Under the pieces are notes generated by a model, which was not told the origin of the DNA, did not search any database, and was given only the letters and a program-made list of their open reading frames with translations. Both the position numbers and the translations under genes were made by a program. A stretch of 32,615 bases of DNA. It comes from a virus. Below, in pieces: positions 7,630-14,889 of this stretch (its first letter is position 1; every line of letters starts with the position of its first letter). The DNA is taken from the IMG/VR virus record IMGVR_UViG_3300008012_007091, positions 1 to 32,615 of that record; one strand, written 5' to 3'.

Positions 7630-8204
7630 ATTTTAGCCAACCATAGTTCGTGTGCTTTGGTACACAACTCTTTGTCAATGTCTAAACCTATCCTTTTGGT
7701 TTGTGTGACAAGATCATCTATAAAATTTTCCCCATCAAATAAATCCTCACCATTAATTTCTACACAAGGTTCTGTTATATCAAATATTTTTACAAAATTT
7801 TCAGCGGTGTAAAGACTCTTTGACTCGTACCAAAAATAACTGTCTTCAAACGCAGGATATAATTTCTTCATTCTTGTATGTCCTATGCTGTTTTCTCTAG
7901 GCATTTTGATCACAATAAAACTTTTTTTTATTAATTTTGCGAAGCCAAATCCTCCAAATTCAAAAAAATGGCTTCCGTATGATCTTTTTTCATTTACAAT
8001 CTTTTTAAGATCTATTTGGTCTTTTTCTAGAATTTTGTTGTCAAAATAATGTGCTTTGTTTGAGGTGTCTTTGTAGTCATCTATAACAAATCTTGATATC
8101 AATCTACTATCAGTGGAAACAAGATTCGCGATATGATTGCCACCACAGCCTGGAGCAAACACAGTAAAAATGTTATTAACTGTTAATGAATTGCTGTAAG
8201 ACAT
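7626..8204 (-). CDS. Unknown protein with a weak sulfotransferase-like N-terminal motif
   Basis: I place the start at the ATG at 8204 (MSYSNSLTVNNIFTVF), which shortens the overlap with the preceding gene; in-frame ATGs at 8222 and 8210 are possible. The protein is about 192 residues. NNIFTVFAPGCGGNHIANLV near the N-terminus recalls the 5'-phosphosulfate-binding loop of sulfotransferases (strand, Gly-rich turn, helix), and VEINGEDLFD resembles a strand later in that fold, but no definite PAPS motif is present. No membrane segment or signal peptide. The gene belongs to the clamp-loader operon. It is best called a hypothetical protein; sulfotransferase is a low-confidence suggestion. Confidence 0.5.
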   Translation of the reverse strand: MSYSNSLTVNNIFTVFAPGCGGNHIANLVSTDSRLISRFVIDDYKDTSNKAHYFDNKILEKDQIDLKKIVNEKRSYGSHFFEFGGFGFAKLIKKSFIVIKMPRENSIGHTRMKKLYPAFEDSYFWYESKSLYTAENFVKIFDITEPCVEINGEDLFDGENFIDDLVTQTKRIGLDIDKELCTKAHELWLAKI

Positions 8205-8445
8205 CTGCATACCATTTTTCATAATGTTTGTAAAGGTTTTCGTATGGTATATTTAGGCCTTCTGTTCCGGGCAAAGTACATTTCAATACTTCTTGGTTCA
8301 CACAATCTAGTATTACAGTTGCCTTGGCAAATTTGCCAGTCCCTATTTTCTTCTTCGAAAGTTCGACAAATTCATCAAACTTGCCATTGGGTTTGATATT
8401 GTAGTTTACAATAAAATATCTTCGTCTTTCTTTCTTACTGCCCAT
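8176..8445 (-). CDS. Small conserved-looking protein downstream of clamp loader
   Basis: About 89 residues from the ATG at 8445 (MGSKKERRRYFIVNY); an upstream in-frame start at 8460 would lengthen it by five residues. It has a basic N-terminus, a beta-strand-rich middle and an aromatic C-terminal helix (YKHYEKWYADVLQQF). It overlaps the clamp-loader gene by 11 nt. In T4 this position is held by gp62, the small clamp-loader subunit, followed by RegA. The protein is much shorter than T4 gp62 (187 residues) and shows no RegA-like sequence I can recognise. A reduced gp62 equivalent is possible from position alone. Confidence 0.55.
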   Translation of the reverse strand: MGSKKERRRYFIVNYNIKPNGKFDEFVELSKKKIGTGKFAKATVILDCVNQEVLKCTLPGTEGLNIPYENLYKHYEKWYADVLQQFINS

Positions 8446-9364
8446 TGTGTATCCTAGCAAGTTTTATCATTGTTGCCGATAAATTAATTTCAGGGTCTGC
8501 TACAAATGAATGATCCACAAGACCTTGTTTGATTGCCAATATGGCTTTGTCTTGCCCGTCATCGTCTTTGGATATCAATTCTAGATTATCATAAAGCCAA
8601 CGAAATATTTCTTCTACTTCCTCGGGCCTCGCCTGAGAACATACAAGTTTTCTTGCTTCAGTAATTTTTCCTTGTTTGAACAGTTCCACCATTTCTAATC
8701 TGTAGTCTGCTTGTCCTTTGTCTGACTTGTCCGGAGCATACAGTTTGCCATCTCTGGAATTCATCTGTACAAGGTTGATGCATTTTCTCATATCCGGATA
8801 GGTCGCTTTCACATAAGTGTCTATCAAATCAATGTTTGGTTCAACTTTTTCCGCGATCAGAATCTCTGCCACTCTTGCCGTGAATTCATTTTTGTCCAGC
8901 GTCTCGATATGGAAACCTTGGCATCTTGAATGCAGTGCTGGTATGACTCTGTTGGGATAGTTACAGGTCAAAACAAACCTCGCTGACGTGTGATACATCT
9001 CCATCACACCACGCAGTGCGGCCTGTCCGTTGGGAGTGATGTAATCTGCTTCATCCAACAGCACATATTTGAAAGCACCAAATGGCATTATCTGTACAAA
9101 GTTTATGATCTTGTCTCTGACTGTATCCACGGAGTTTTCTCTCGATGCGTTTATCTCCAAAATGTCATAAGGGTCAACTTTCAATTCCTCGAACAGCACT
9201 TTGGCCAACGTGGTCTTTCCTGTGCCCGGAGCACCCGAGAACAAAAGATGTGGTATCGCGCCATCTTTCACCCATCCTTGAATCTGTTGCCTCTGATTCT
9301 CGTCTCTGACAACATACTCTTTCAGTGTTTTTGGTCTATATTTTTCTACCCAGAGTTCTTTCAT
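8435..9364 (-). CDS. 44: Sliding-clamp loader large subunit, T4 gp44-like AAA+ ATPase
   Basis: A 309-residue AAA+ protein close to T4 gp44 in length (319). It opens with the RFC-type box LWVEKYRPKTLKEYV. Then come Walker A SGAPGTGKTT (44-51), Walker B VLLDEADYIT (DEAD 104-107), sensor 1 in FVLTCNYPN (about 130-138), and the arginine-finger SRC motif (146-148). A helical collar region follows. In T4 four gp44 and one gp62 load the gp45 clamp onto primer-template DNA for replication and late transcription. It starts an operon with two small genes; no polymerase or clamp gene is in the window. It marks the genome as T4-like. Confidence 0.95.
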   Translation of the reverse strand: MKELWVEKYRPKTLKEYVVRDENQRQQIQGWVKDGAIPHLLFSGAPGTGKTTLAKVLFEELKVDPYDILEINASRENSVDTVRDKIINFVQIMPFGAFKYVLLDEADYITPNGQAALRGVMEMYHTSARFVLTCNYPNRVIPALHSRCQGFHIETLDKNEFTARVAEILIAEKVEPNIDLIDTYVKATYPDMRKCINLVQMNSRDGKLYAPDKSDKGQADYRLEMVELFKQGKITEARKLVCSQARPEEVEEIFRWLYDNLELISKDDDGQDKAILAIKQGLVDHSFVADPEINLSATMIKLARIHNGQ

Positions 9365-9365
9365 A

Positions 9366-9373
9366 GTTAAATA
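9366..9373 (+). promoter_or_regulatory. Late-promoter-like box upstream of radical SAM gene
   Basis: Plus-strand GTTAAATA is followed 29 nt later by the radical SAM ATG at 9403. The box forms the left half of an inverted repeat GTTAAA-TAT-TTTAAC (9366-9380), located directly behind the divergent clamp-loader start. Confidence 0.4.
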
Positions 9374-9402
9374 TTTTAACAGTTTTATAGATTAAGATCA
9401 AT

Positions 9403-10380
9403 ATGTATTCAACAAAAACATTAGAACAAATTACCATTGAACCAACCAGTTATTGTAATGCACGTTGTCCACAGTGTGACAGATTTGACGAAAAAAATAA
9501 TTTGATAGTTCCATTGAAACATCTTGATATTAGCATTTTAAATAAAAATTTGCGACCGGAATTTTTTCCTAACTTAAAGCAAATAGATCTGGAGGGAAAT
9601 TGTGGCGACGTTTTGAGTCATAAAAATCCCATGGGATTGGTTTATCTATACAGAGATGTGGGCAAACTTCGTATGGTAACAAATGGATCCATAAGGAACA
9701 AGGAATTTTTCAAAGATCTGGCAACTTTCAAAAACCTCGAACTAGTTTTTAGCATAGATGGCCTGTTGGATACCAACCATCTATATAGACAAGAATGCGA
9801 CTTTGAAAAGATATTAGACAATGCCAACACTTTTAATAGTGCTGGAGGTAACTCTACCTGGAAATTTATTGTGTTCAAACACAATGAACACCAAATAGAT
9901 GAAGCAGAAAATCTTAGTAAAAAGATGGGATTTAAAAATTTTACAATACAGCACAGTGACAGGAGTTGGCACAATGGATGGAAGTGGCCTGTCTATAATA
10001 AAAACCAGTACCAATTCGATTTAGAACCAAGCAGTAAATTTGATAAGGAGTTATCAAGTGATCATCGACAACTTAATGAAAAGTTGACGCACATTGTTAG
10101 ACAAAATAAAAAAATCAATCACTGTCCAATGGCACAACAAAAGAAAATTTTTGTAGACCATAACGGATATGTGATTCCTTGCTGTATGCTCAGCAATGAC
10201 CTTTGGAATGAAACATACAACACAAAGTTCCTTAAGAAATACATCAAAGACCTAGACAGTGTAAGCCTATACAAAAACAGTGTGCAGGATATTTTTGAAT
10301 CTGATTTCTATAGAAAAGATCTTTTACAAAGTTTCGTGAGTAAACCTATGCCAAAGTGTTTGCTTTATTGTGCTGTCTAG
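9403..10380 (+). CDS. Radical SAM enzyme with C-terminal SPASM/twitch-like cysteines
   Basis: A 325-residue protein. SYCNARCPQC gives the radical SAM CxxxCxxC cluster motif (C18, C22, C25). A GN-rich strand (IDLEGNCGDVL) and VTNGS follow, as in TIM-barrel radical SAM enzymes. The C-terminus has INHCPMAQQ, then NGYVIPCC and CLLYC, arranged like the auxiliary-cluster cysteines of SPASM or twitch domains, found in enzymes that modify peptides or other bound substrates. The substrate is unknown and no small precursor peptide gene is evident nearby. It is a single-gene plus-strand insert between minus-strand replication genes, ending in a shared CTAG with the gp31-like gene. Confidence 0.85.
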   Translation: MYSTKTLEQITIEPTSYCNARCPQCDRFDEKNNLIVPLKHLDISILNKNLRPEFFPNLKQIDLEGNCGDVLSHKNPMGLVYLYRDVGKLRMVTNGSIRNKEFFKDLATFKNLELVFSIDGLLDTNHLYRQECDFEKILDNANTFNSAGGNSTWKFIVFKHNEHQIDEAENLSKKMGFKNFTIQHSDRSWHNGWKWPVYNKNQYQFDLEPSSKFDKELSSDHRQLNEKLTHIVRQNKKINHCPMAQQKKIFVDHNGYVIPCCMLSNDLWNETYNTKFLKKYIKDLDSVSLYKNSVQDIFESDFYRKDLLQSFVSKPMPKCLLYCAV

Positions 10381-10820
10381 TCGTTTCCGGGAAGAGACGT
10401 CATCTGTTTCATACCACCAGTGTTCACGTATCCGGCTTTCAATCTGTTCTGATCTGGTTCCTCGTCTGATAGCAACAAGATATCATTCTCGTCTATCATT
10501 CTAACTTCCAGTTCCGTGCCTGACTTTTTGACCTTGAATGCTCTTGACCATCTTCCGTGTGCAACAAGTATCCATTGTCCAACTTTCACGTCTTCTTGCT
10601 GATCGCCAACTGCATAAACTTTGGCCCATCTTGGGTGTATACCCGATTCCGTTCCGTCGTCATCGGTCAAGATTATGCCACCGGCAGTTTTTGTTTCGCC
10701 GAAGTGCATATCTGAAACTAGAACTCTTTTCTTGAGTGGTTTAATATCATGGTCTACTGTGTATTGTTTTCCACCGTGAGAACCAAATCCTTTTGCTTGT
10801 AAGTCTTCTATCTGTCCCAT
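10377..10820 (-). CDS. GroES-fold co-chaperonin (T4 gp31 analogue)
   Basis: A 147-residue protein with a Cpn10-type core. IKPLKKRVLVSDMHFGETKTAGG (about 27-49) matches the GroES opening strand plus mobile loop, which carries the GroEL-binding IIL/GGI segment (GGIILTDD). AKVYAVGDQ then VKVGQWILV corresponds to the conserved GroES half with its VGDxV-type turn. C-terminal IDENDILLLSD resembles the final GroES strand. T4 gp31 replaces host GroES so that GroEL can fold the major capsid protein; the same role is likely here. N- and C-terminal extensions of about 25-30 residues are additional to the fold. The gene follows a basic Pro-rich protein gene on the same strand. Confidence 0.75.
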   Translation of the reverse strand: MGQIEDLQAKGFGSHGGKQYTVDHDIKPLKKRVLVSDMHFGETKTAGGIILTDDDGTESGIHPRWAKVYAVGDQQEDVKVGQWILVAHGRWSRAFKVKKSGTELEVRMIDENDILLLSDEEPDQNRLKAGYVNTGGMKQMTSLPGND

Positions 10821-10841
10821 TATAGGATTATTATATAAGAT

Positions 10842-11243
10842 TTATTCTAATCCGTCAAGAGCCGCGTCTATTCCAGACTTGGATTGTTCTTGTTTTGGTG
10901 CTGTTTTCACAGTTCTTTTTGGTGCCGGTTTAGTTTCCTGCACTGTGGGGTTCATTGTTTGAACCTGTTCTACTCTTGGTTGAGGAATCTGCATTGCTGG
11001 TCTTGGAGACTTTGGCACAGGCGTATCTTGAGCCCTGCCTTTTGGGGTTTGATAGTATTCCTTCATAACCTGTTCTTTAGGTTTTGCTATCACTCCTTTG
11101 GGACCTAGCACATCGCCACGAGCGTTCACTCCCATATTTCCTACGGCTGGTGTGTCCAGATTCGCCGCTCTTAATTTATCTATATCTACCATACGACCTT
11201 GCATGGTTCTATACATTTTTTTTCTAGTTGGTTGTCTTGCCAT
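10842..11243 (-). CDS. Basic, Pro/Lys-rich protein of unknown function
   Basis: A 133-residue protein rich in Pro, Lys, Gln and Thr. It has an ordered-looking N-terminus (RTMQGRMVDIDKLRAANLDT, then VGNMGVNARGDVLG) and a long low-complexity tail from about residue 70 (PKSPRPAMQIPQPRVEQVQ). The conserved-looking head suggests a phage protein with a defined partner, and the tail is probably disordered. No enzyme motif is present. A good Shine-Dalgarno (AGGAG) precedes the ATG, and the gp31-like gene lies 21 nt downstream, so they are likely co-transcribed. A structural or nucleic-acid-binding role is possible. Confidence 0.6.
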   Translation of the reverse strand: MARQPTRKKMYRTMQGRMVDIDKLRAANLDTPAVGNMGVNARGDVLGPKGVIAKPKEQVMKEYYQTPKGRAQDTPVPKSPRPAMQIPQPRVEQVQTMNPTVQETKPAPKRTVKTAPKQEQSKSGIDAALDGLE

Positions 11244-11277
11244 CTTTATCTCCTAAAACTACTTATCACAACAATCA

Positions 11278-12096
11278 TCATGCCAACAAGTGTTTGAATT
11301 TGTTGGTGTTGTTTTGAACATATTTTGGTAATTGCTCTAAATCACATTTTACCAAATCTGTCCCAGGATTGTCGTAATTGTATCTGCCGTCAAACAGATC
11401 TTTTCTCTTGATTAATTTGTCTTTTATTTCTTCTATGGATAATTTTGTTTCTGGCCTGTAATTTATGAAAGACCAAATTTTTTTATAGATATCCGATTCT
11501 GGCAACACATAAGAGAAATGCCATCCTCCTGGATCGACCAATTGTGTTGGCAACGACCGATAGTTGCCATAACCCATATGATGGTTTGTGTGCATACGCA
11601 ATTCCTGGCAGTTGCCTAGTTTTCCAAATTTAATGGCTTTTGAATGCTTGTCCCATGGGGTGTAGGCAGGATTGATTAAATTTAATTTGCCTTGAAAACA
11701 AAGTTGTTTGAAAATAAAGAGATCATTTTTGTAATCTAGATTATCTATGATTGGAATTTCGTCCACATCGCACAACAAAATGAGATCCTCTTGTCCTGCG
11801 TCTTCCAAACCTTTTTTAACCTGTTCTCTTAGATTGTATTCACGTTTACGGCCATCACTGTGATTCACTGCCCATTCTGGTATCTGGTAATCCTCACTGT
11901 CTAGTATTTTGAAATATCTTATCTTGTGCTGAAATTTTTTATAAGGTTCGAATAGGAAACCTTTGTAGTTGCCAGCAAAATCATGATCCGATTCTACTAT
12001 GACAAAATAGTCGACATACTTGTCTAAAACTTCAAATCTTATTTCCAGTAGATCTTTTTCTAGGCCAGAGTACGTGACACAATCGTATGTTTTCAT
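11278..12096 (-). CDS. Glycosyltransferase family 17-like
   Basis: A 272-residue protein whose sequence fits GT17 (beta-1,4-N-acetylglucosaminyltransferase-like). It starts with VTYSGLEKDLLEIRFEVLD, continues with FVIVESDHDFAG, and has the metal/nucleotide DxD-type motif LLCDVDEIP (about 107-115). GGWHFSYVLP lies in the C-terminal half. GT17 enzymes of bacteria and phages are poorly characterised but are predicted to add sugars using UDP-sugars. No signal peptide, so cytoplasmic. Its ATG overlaps the stop of the DnaE-like fragment (ATGA). It may decorate virion or host glycans, together with the GT8-like and GNGES-type proteins encoded further right. Confidence 0.8.
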   Translation of the reverse strand: MKTYDCVTYSGLEKDLLEIRFEVLDKYVDYFVIVESDHDFAGNYKGFLFEPYKKFQHKIRYFKILDSEDYQIPEWAVNHSDGRKREYNLREQVKKGLEDAGQEDLILLCDVDEIPIIDNLDYKNDLFIFKQLCFQGKLNLINPAYTPWDKHSKAIKFGKLGNCQELRMHTNHHMGYGNYRSLPTQLVDPGGWHFSYVLPESDIYKKIWSFINYRPETKLSIEEIKDKLIKRKDLFDGRYNYDNPGTDLVKCDLEQLPKYVQNNTNKFKHLLA

Positions 12097-12617
12097 CTCA
12101 AGAATTCTTTATAATCCAGGTCATAAAGCAAAGGATTTATCTTGTGTACTCCTATCAGGAAAAGACAGAAACTTGAAACACTACTGCCTCTACCAACACC
12201 CCATACTATATTTTTTTCTCTCAGCGTATCAACAAAATAAATCAGAAACTGTAATACCTTGATGAAGTTTTTTTGTCGGAACAACTTCATTTCATCTTTG
12301 ACTCTTTGTGTTTCGGAGTCATCTCTGCATTTGTCCAACAACCATTCTTCAACATCTATTGTTTCATAGTGTGCCGGCATAAACCAATGTTCGCAGTTGG
12401 CTTTGTCAAAATCCTCCAACGAGATATGATTCTTGGGCACGGCTGATATCTCGGGCAGGTCTAGTTCTAGTTCTTTGAGTGCTTTGCTGTATTGTGTAAC
12501 ATCTTCAAGGTGTATGCCTGATATATCTATATCAGGATTGGCGTATATCTGTTCGATGATGTAGTCCTCAGAGAATACACAGTCGCCGTAATCATTTGTT
12601 TTTATCTTTTCCGCCAT
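12093..12617 (-). CDS. DNA polymerase III alpha (DnaE)-like fragment
   Basis: A 174-residue protein. The C-terminal 40 residues, WGVGRGSSVSSF then INPLLYDLDYKEFLR, match the palm-entry motif of bacterial DnaE/PolC (GxGRGSxxGS...DPLxxxLxFERFLNP). The frame stops just where DnaE would continue into the PDxDxDF motif that carries two catalytic aspartates, so the fragment cannot be a polymerase by itself. The N-terminal 130 residues are acidic and resemble nothing I recognise with certainty. The short form has intact overlaps with both neighbours (25 nt upstream, ATGA downstream), so it is maintained as a gene, not obviously a pseudogene. It may bind DNA, nucleotide or the replisome. Confidence 0.65.
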   Translation of the reverse strand: MAEKIKTNDYGDCVFSEDYIIEQIYANPDIDISGIHLEDVTQYSKALKELELDLPEISAVPKNHISLEDFDKANCEHWFMPAHYETIDVEEWLLDKCRDDSETQRVKDEMKLFRQKNFIKVLQFLIYFVDTLREKNIVWGVGRGSSVSSFCLFLIGVHKINPLLYDLDYKEFLR

Positions 12618-13233
12618 CCACTACCTTTGGATTAAATTGGAAAACTTTTGCGTTTTCTTCTTTTTTGTTGCCAGTATTTGATTGTGCGATAGGGTGCCAG
12701 GGAAAATGTCCTGTGTAAATGCCTTTAGATAATTCTTTGTCATAAGTTGCCGTATCACTTCTTAACCACCATGGGTCAAAGTTATTATACTTGGAAGAAA
12801 ACCAATTGTCAACGTCAAGCAGATGTAACTCGGTAAAGTCTTTTTCTACCGTGTAACTGATACCATCTCCCTGGAAACTTTCTAGTTCAACACTATCAAT
12901 TAAAATTTTACCTTCTAGAATGGCATTTGATTTGGTAAAGCACACAGCGGCCATTATTTGATCATATGGCGGTTTGGGTAGTTCAATGAATCTATTGTTT
13001 GTGTGTTTTTGAAGCACGTCAAACAAGGGTTCGTTTCTTGCTGTAATGACACAGTTATTGAAAATAATCTGATATAGCAATTTAAGTCGTTCAAAATATA
13101 CATTTTGCTCGGGCAAATTTGCCGTGACAGGTCTTATTTTTGTTTTGACTTTGTATGTGTTATGGAACAATTCGCCGTCTACTACTATAATGCCTTTGAA
13201 TTCTGTGGTCCAATTGAAATTTTTATGCATCAT
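12592..13233 (-). CDS. Protein of unknown function preceding DnaE-like fragment
   Basis: A 213-residue soluble protein beginning MMHKNFNWTTEF. It has several beta-strand-like segments (GIIVVDGELF, AILEGKILIDSVELE) and a Trp-rich stretch (NWFSSKYNNFDPWWLRSD), with a polar Lys-rich tail. No catalytic motif is recognised. It overlaps the DnaE-like gene by 26 nt, which suggests the two products are made in a fixed ratio and may form a complex. Its start faces a 127-bp divergent region containing a palindrome. Confidence 0.55.
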   Translation of the reverse strand: MMHKNFNWTTEFKGIIVVDGELFHNTYKVKTKIRPVTANLPEQNVYFERLKLLYQIIFNNCVITARNEPLFDVLQKHTNNRFIELPKPPYDQIMAAVCFTKSNAILEGKILIDSVELESFQGDGISYTVEKDFTELHLLDVDNWFSSKYNNFDPWWLRSDTATYDKELSKGIYTGHFPWHPIAQSNTGNKKEENAKVFQFNPKVVDGGKDKNK

Positions 13234-13247
13234 TTGTTTTAGTTATA

Positions 13248-13259
13248 ATGTACGTACAT
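13248..13259. repeat. 12-bp perfect palindrome in divergent intergenic region
   Basis: ATGTACGTACAT is a perfect palindrome 15 bp in front of the minus-strand start at 13233, within the 127-bp divergent region 13234-13360. It lies next to TTATAA on the minus strand and could be a dimeric repressor or activator site. No second copy was noticed in the window. Confidence 0.35.
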
Positions 13260-13319
13260 AACTTTTATTCTTTTAGAGTTTGAGATTTGGTAATATTTTG
13301 CATCAATTAGTTTTTGTAA

Positions 13320-13327
13320 GATAAATA
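13320..13327 (+). promoter_or_regulatory. Late-promoter-like box upstream of second 2OG oxygenase
   Basis: Plus-strand GATAAATA, the closest match in the window to TATAAATA apart from the AATAAATA boxes, lies 33 nt before the ATG at 13361. A clear Shine-Dalgarno (TTTAGGAG) sits in between, as expected for a conventional leader. Confidence 0.5.
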
Positions 13328-13360
13328 AATGTATTATAACTATTTTTAGGAGTCAACACA

Positions 13361-14038
13361 ATGGTTCAAATTATTGAAAACGCTTTAACAGAGCAAGAAT
13401 TAACTCAAATTAGAGAGTTCAATCTTGTTGAGGATTCTTCGGTACAGCAAGGAAGAAAATACAGAAACAAAACTTTAAAAAATGATAGTATAGACCAACT
13501 ATCTAATCCTGTTGCGGCCTTTGTTGTTGAAAAAGTTAAAAAAATAATTCCTGAAAATCACGAAGTATGCGACATGGTTTTACACACTACCGAACAAGGT
13601 ATGCAGATACACAGCGACGGAAACATCAACAAAAAAGATCACAAAGCAGTGCTTTTCCCGATCAATGTTGAGGGCGAAGGTGCTGGAACAATATTTTTTG
13701 ACAATCACTATCTTGGTGAAGGACCAATGGTGTTTGCTAAAAAAAATCCGTGGGGCGGAAGTAACAAAAACAAAGACCCAAAAAATTCAAAAAAAAGAAA
13801 TGTAACAGCAGACTATTCAGTTTTAACCAACTATAAAGAAACTGCTAACATAAACGAAGTCCACAAAAAACATTTGGGACACATACCTGCTGAAAACTCA
13901 AACGGCTTGACCATTGAAAAAATTTACAAATGGAAACCGGGACAAGCAGTTATTTTTGATTCCACTCAGTTGCACTGTGCCACAAACCACACAGGTTACA
14001 AAACTGCCTGCACTGTGTTCACAAGAAGAATTGATTAA
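13361..14038 (+). CDS. 2OG-Fe(II) oxygenase, paralogue B
   Basis: A 225-residue dioxygenase. MQIHSDGN carries H84-x-D86, AVLFPINVEGEGAGTIFFD forms the core strands, and STQLHCATN carries the distal His H205. Its second half follows the same plan as the protein at 801-1547: FFDNHY, HLGHIPAENSNGLTIEKI, then a C-terminal CTVFT. The N-terminus has a small helical section, and a Lys-rich insertion (NKNKDPKNSKKR) sits in the middle. It is expressed as a single plus-strand gene between minus-strand genes, with its own promoter-like box and Shine-Dalgarno. Likely a protein or small-molecule hydroxylase in the cytoplasm; substrate unknown. Nearness to the fibre array raises the idea of virion-protein hydroxylation (inference only). 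Confidence 0.8.
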   Translation: MVQIIENALTEQELTQIREFNLVEDSSVQQGRKYRNKTLKNDSIDQLSNPVAAFVVEKVKKIIPENHEVCDMVLHTTEQGMQIHSDGNINKKDHKAVLFPINVEGEGAGTIFFDNHYLGEGPMVFAKKNPWGGSNKNKDPKNSKKRNVTADYSVLTNYKETANINEVHKKHLGHIPAENSNGLTIEKIYKWKPGQAVIFDSTQLHCATNHTGYKTACTVFTRRID

Positions 14039-14055
14039 TAAATTTTCTTTTTAGA

Positions 14056-14310
14056 TTATTCTATATTGACTAGTTCGCCAAGGTCTGGCTCACCACGTGC
14101 CTTTTTGACATTGTCCTGCCAATTTTTAACTCGTCTAGATCTAAGTTCGGATCTGTAACTTTCTAAGGCACCGGTAAGTTGTGCCACAAGCGATGGATTT
14201 CTTCCAAACCTAATAGCACTTGTTTTCTTTTTTGTTAATTCTTGAATTCTTTTTGAAATGTCCTCGTCAGACAAATTAGCAAGTTCTTCTTGTAATGGAT
14301 GAAAGTACAT
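14056..14310 (-). CDS. Small charged helical protein
   Basis: An 84-residue, mostly helical protein (EELANLSDEDISKRIQEL, then LVAQLTGALESYRSELRSRR). The helices are amphipathic and rich in Arg, Lys and Glu, as in a small coiled-coil or assembly protein. A very strong Shine-Dalgarno (AGGAGG) precedes the ATG, implying high expression. It is the last gene of the fibre array transcription unit and lies just 14 nt after the preceding structural gene. A virion or assembly role is likely from context only. Confidence 0.6.
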   Translation of the reverse strand: MYFHPLQEELANLSDEDISKRIQELTKKKTSAIRFGRNPSLVAQLTGALESYRSELRSRRVKNWQDNVKKARGEPDLGELVNIE

Positions 14311-14324
14311 CAGTACCTCCTATG

Positions 14325-14888
14325 TTAGATGTAGTTGTTGCCAAGTTGGTGCATCAAAATAGTTGTACCACCGTCTGGACTCATAAACTCGTAAAGATAT
14401 CTACCCGATGTTGGCACCGTGATTTGGTCGGAACTTCCGTCACCACCTGAAACGTTTCCTGATACTAAAACCGCACTAGGAATAGTAATTGTGTGGGCAG
14501 TTGAAGCCACAATGATATCTAAAATTATTCTGCCAAGAGTTGATGTTGCAGGAAGATTTGTGAATGCCAGTGTAATTGCGCCTGTCGTGGTTGCTGTTTG
14601 ATAATGACCATTTTCGTGATTCAAAGTTGTCGAACCTGTGATATTACCATGAGTATAAACAGTTTCAGCAGTGTCTTTGAATGTTGCTCTTGATACTACA
14701 TTATCAGTAAAATTAGATGCGGCATTTGTTGATGCTTTGTTTGATTGTAAATCTTCAATCTCTGTTTTTGCTTCGGTAAAATTGTTTTTGATCGCTGTAA
14801 AATTATCTCTGAAACCCTGTGAACTGTTGTCCTGTCCGGCTACTGGATATGTCCCGTCTACGTTTCCTGGTATTATATTACTTGCCAT
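14325..14888 (-). CDS. Fibre-like virion protein, degenerate N-terminal domain
   Basis: A 187-residue protein rich in Thr, Ser, Gly and Asn, typical of phage fibre or decoration proteins. The N-terminal segment (NSSQGFRDNFTAIKNNF) corresponds to the GTGDxxRxAxxKINDNFxELY domain of the four proteins encoded at 17554-21308, but is divergent. The C-terminal half is beta-rich, ending in a segment with TSGRYLYEFMSPDGGTT. The Shine-Dalgarno is GAGGAATAAAATG. It sits between the Ig-repeat protein and a small helical protein. Probably part of the tail-fibre or adhesin complex; there is no enzymatic motif. Confidence 0.65.
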   Translation of the reverse strand: MASNIIPGNVDGTYPVAGQDNSSQGFRDNFTAIKNNFTEAKTEIEDLQSNKASTNAASNFTDNVVSRATFKDTAETVYTHGNITGSTTLNHENGHYQTATTTGAITLAFTNLPATSTLGRIILDIIVASTAHTITIPSAVLVSGNVSGGDGSSDQITVPTSGRYLYEFMSPDGGTTILMHQLGNNYI

Positions 14889-14889
14889 T

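Noticed and set aside
8176-8445. T4 gp62 or RegA assignment from position
   Set aside because: Too short for gp62, and no RegA-like sequence is visible; position alone is not enough.
9366-9380. GTTAAA-TAT-TTTAAC as a transcription terminator
   Set aside because: Weak all-A/T stem between two divergent starts, where no terminator is needed; a promoter or operator reading fits better.
14040-14055. Terminator after the second 2OG oxygenase
   Set aside because: The 17-nt gap is T-rich but has no stem, so a rho-independent terminator is not supported.
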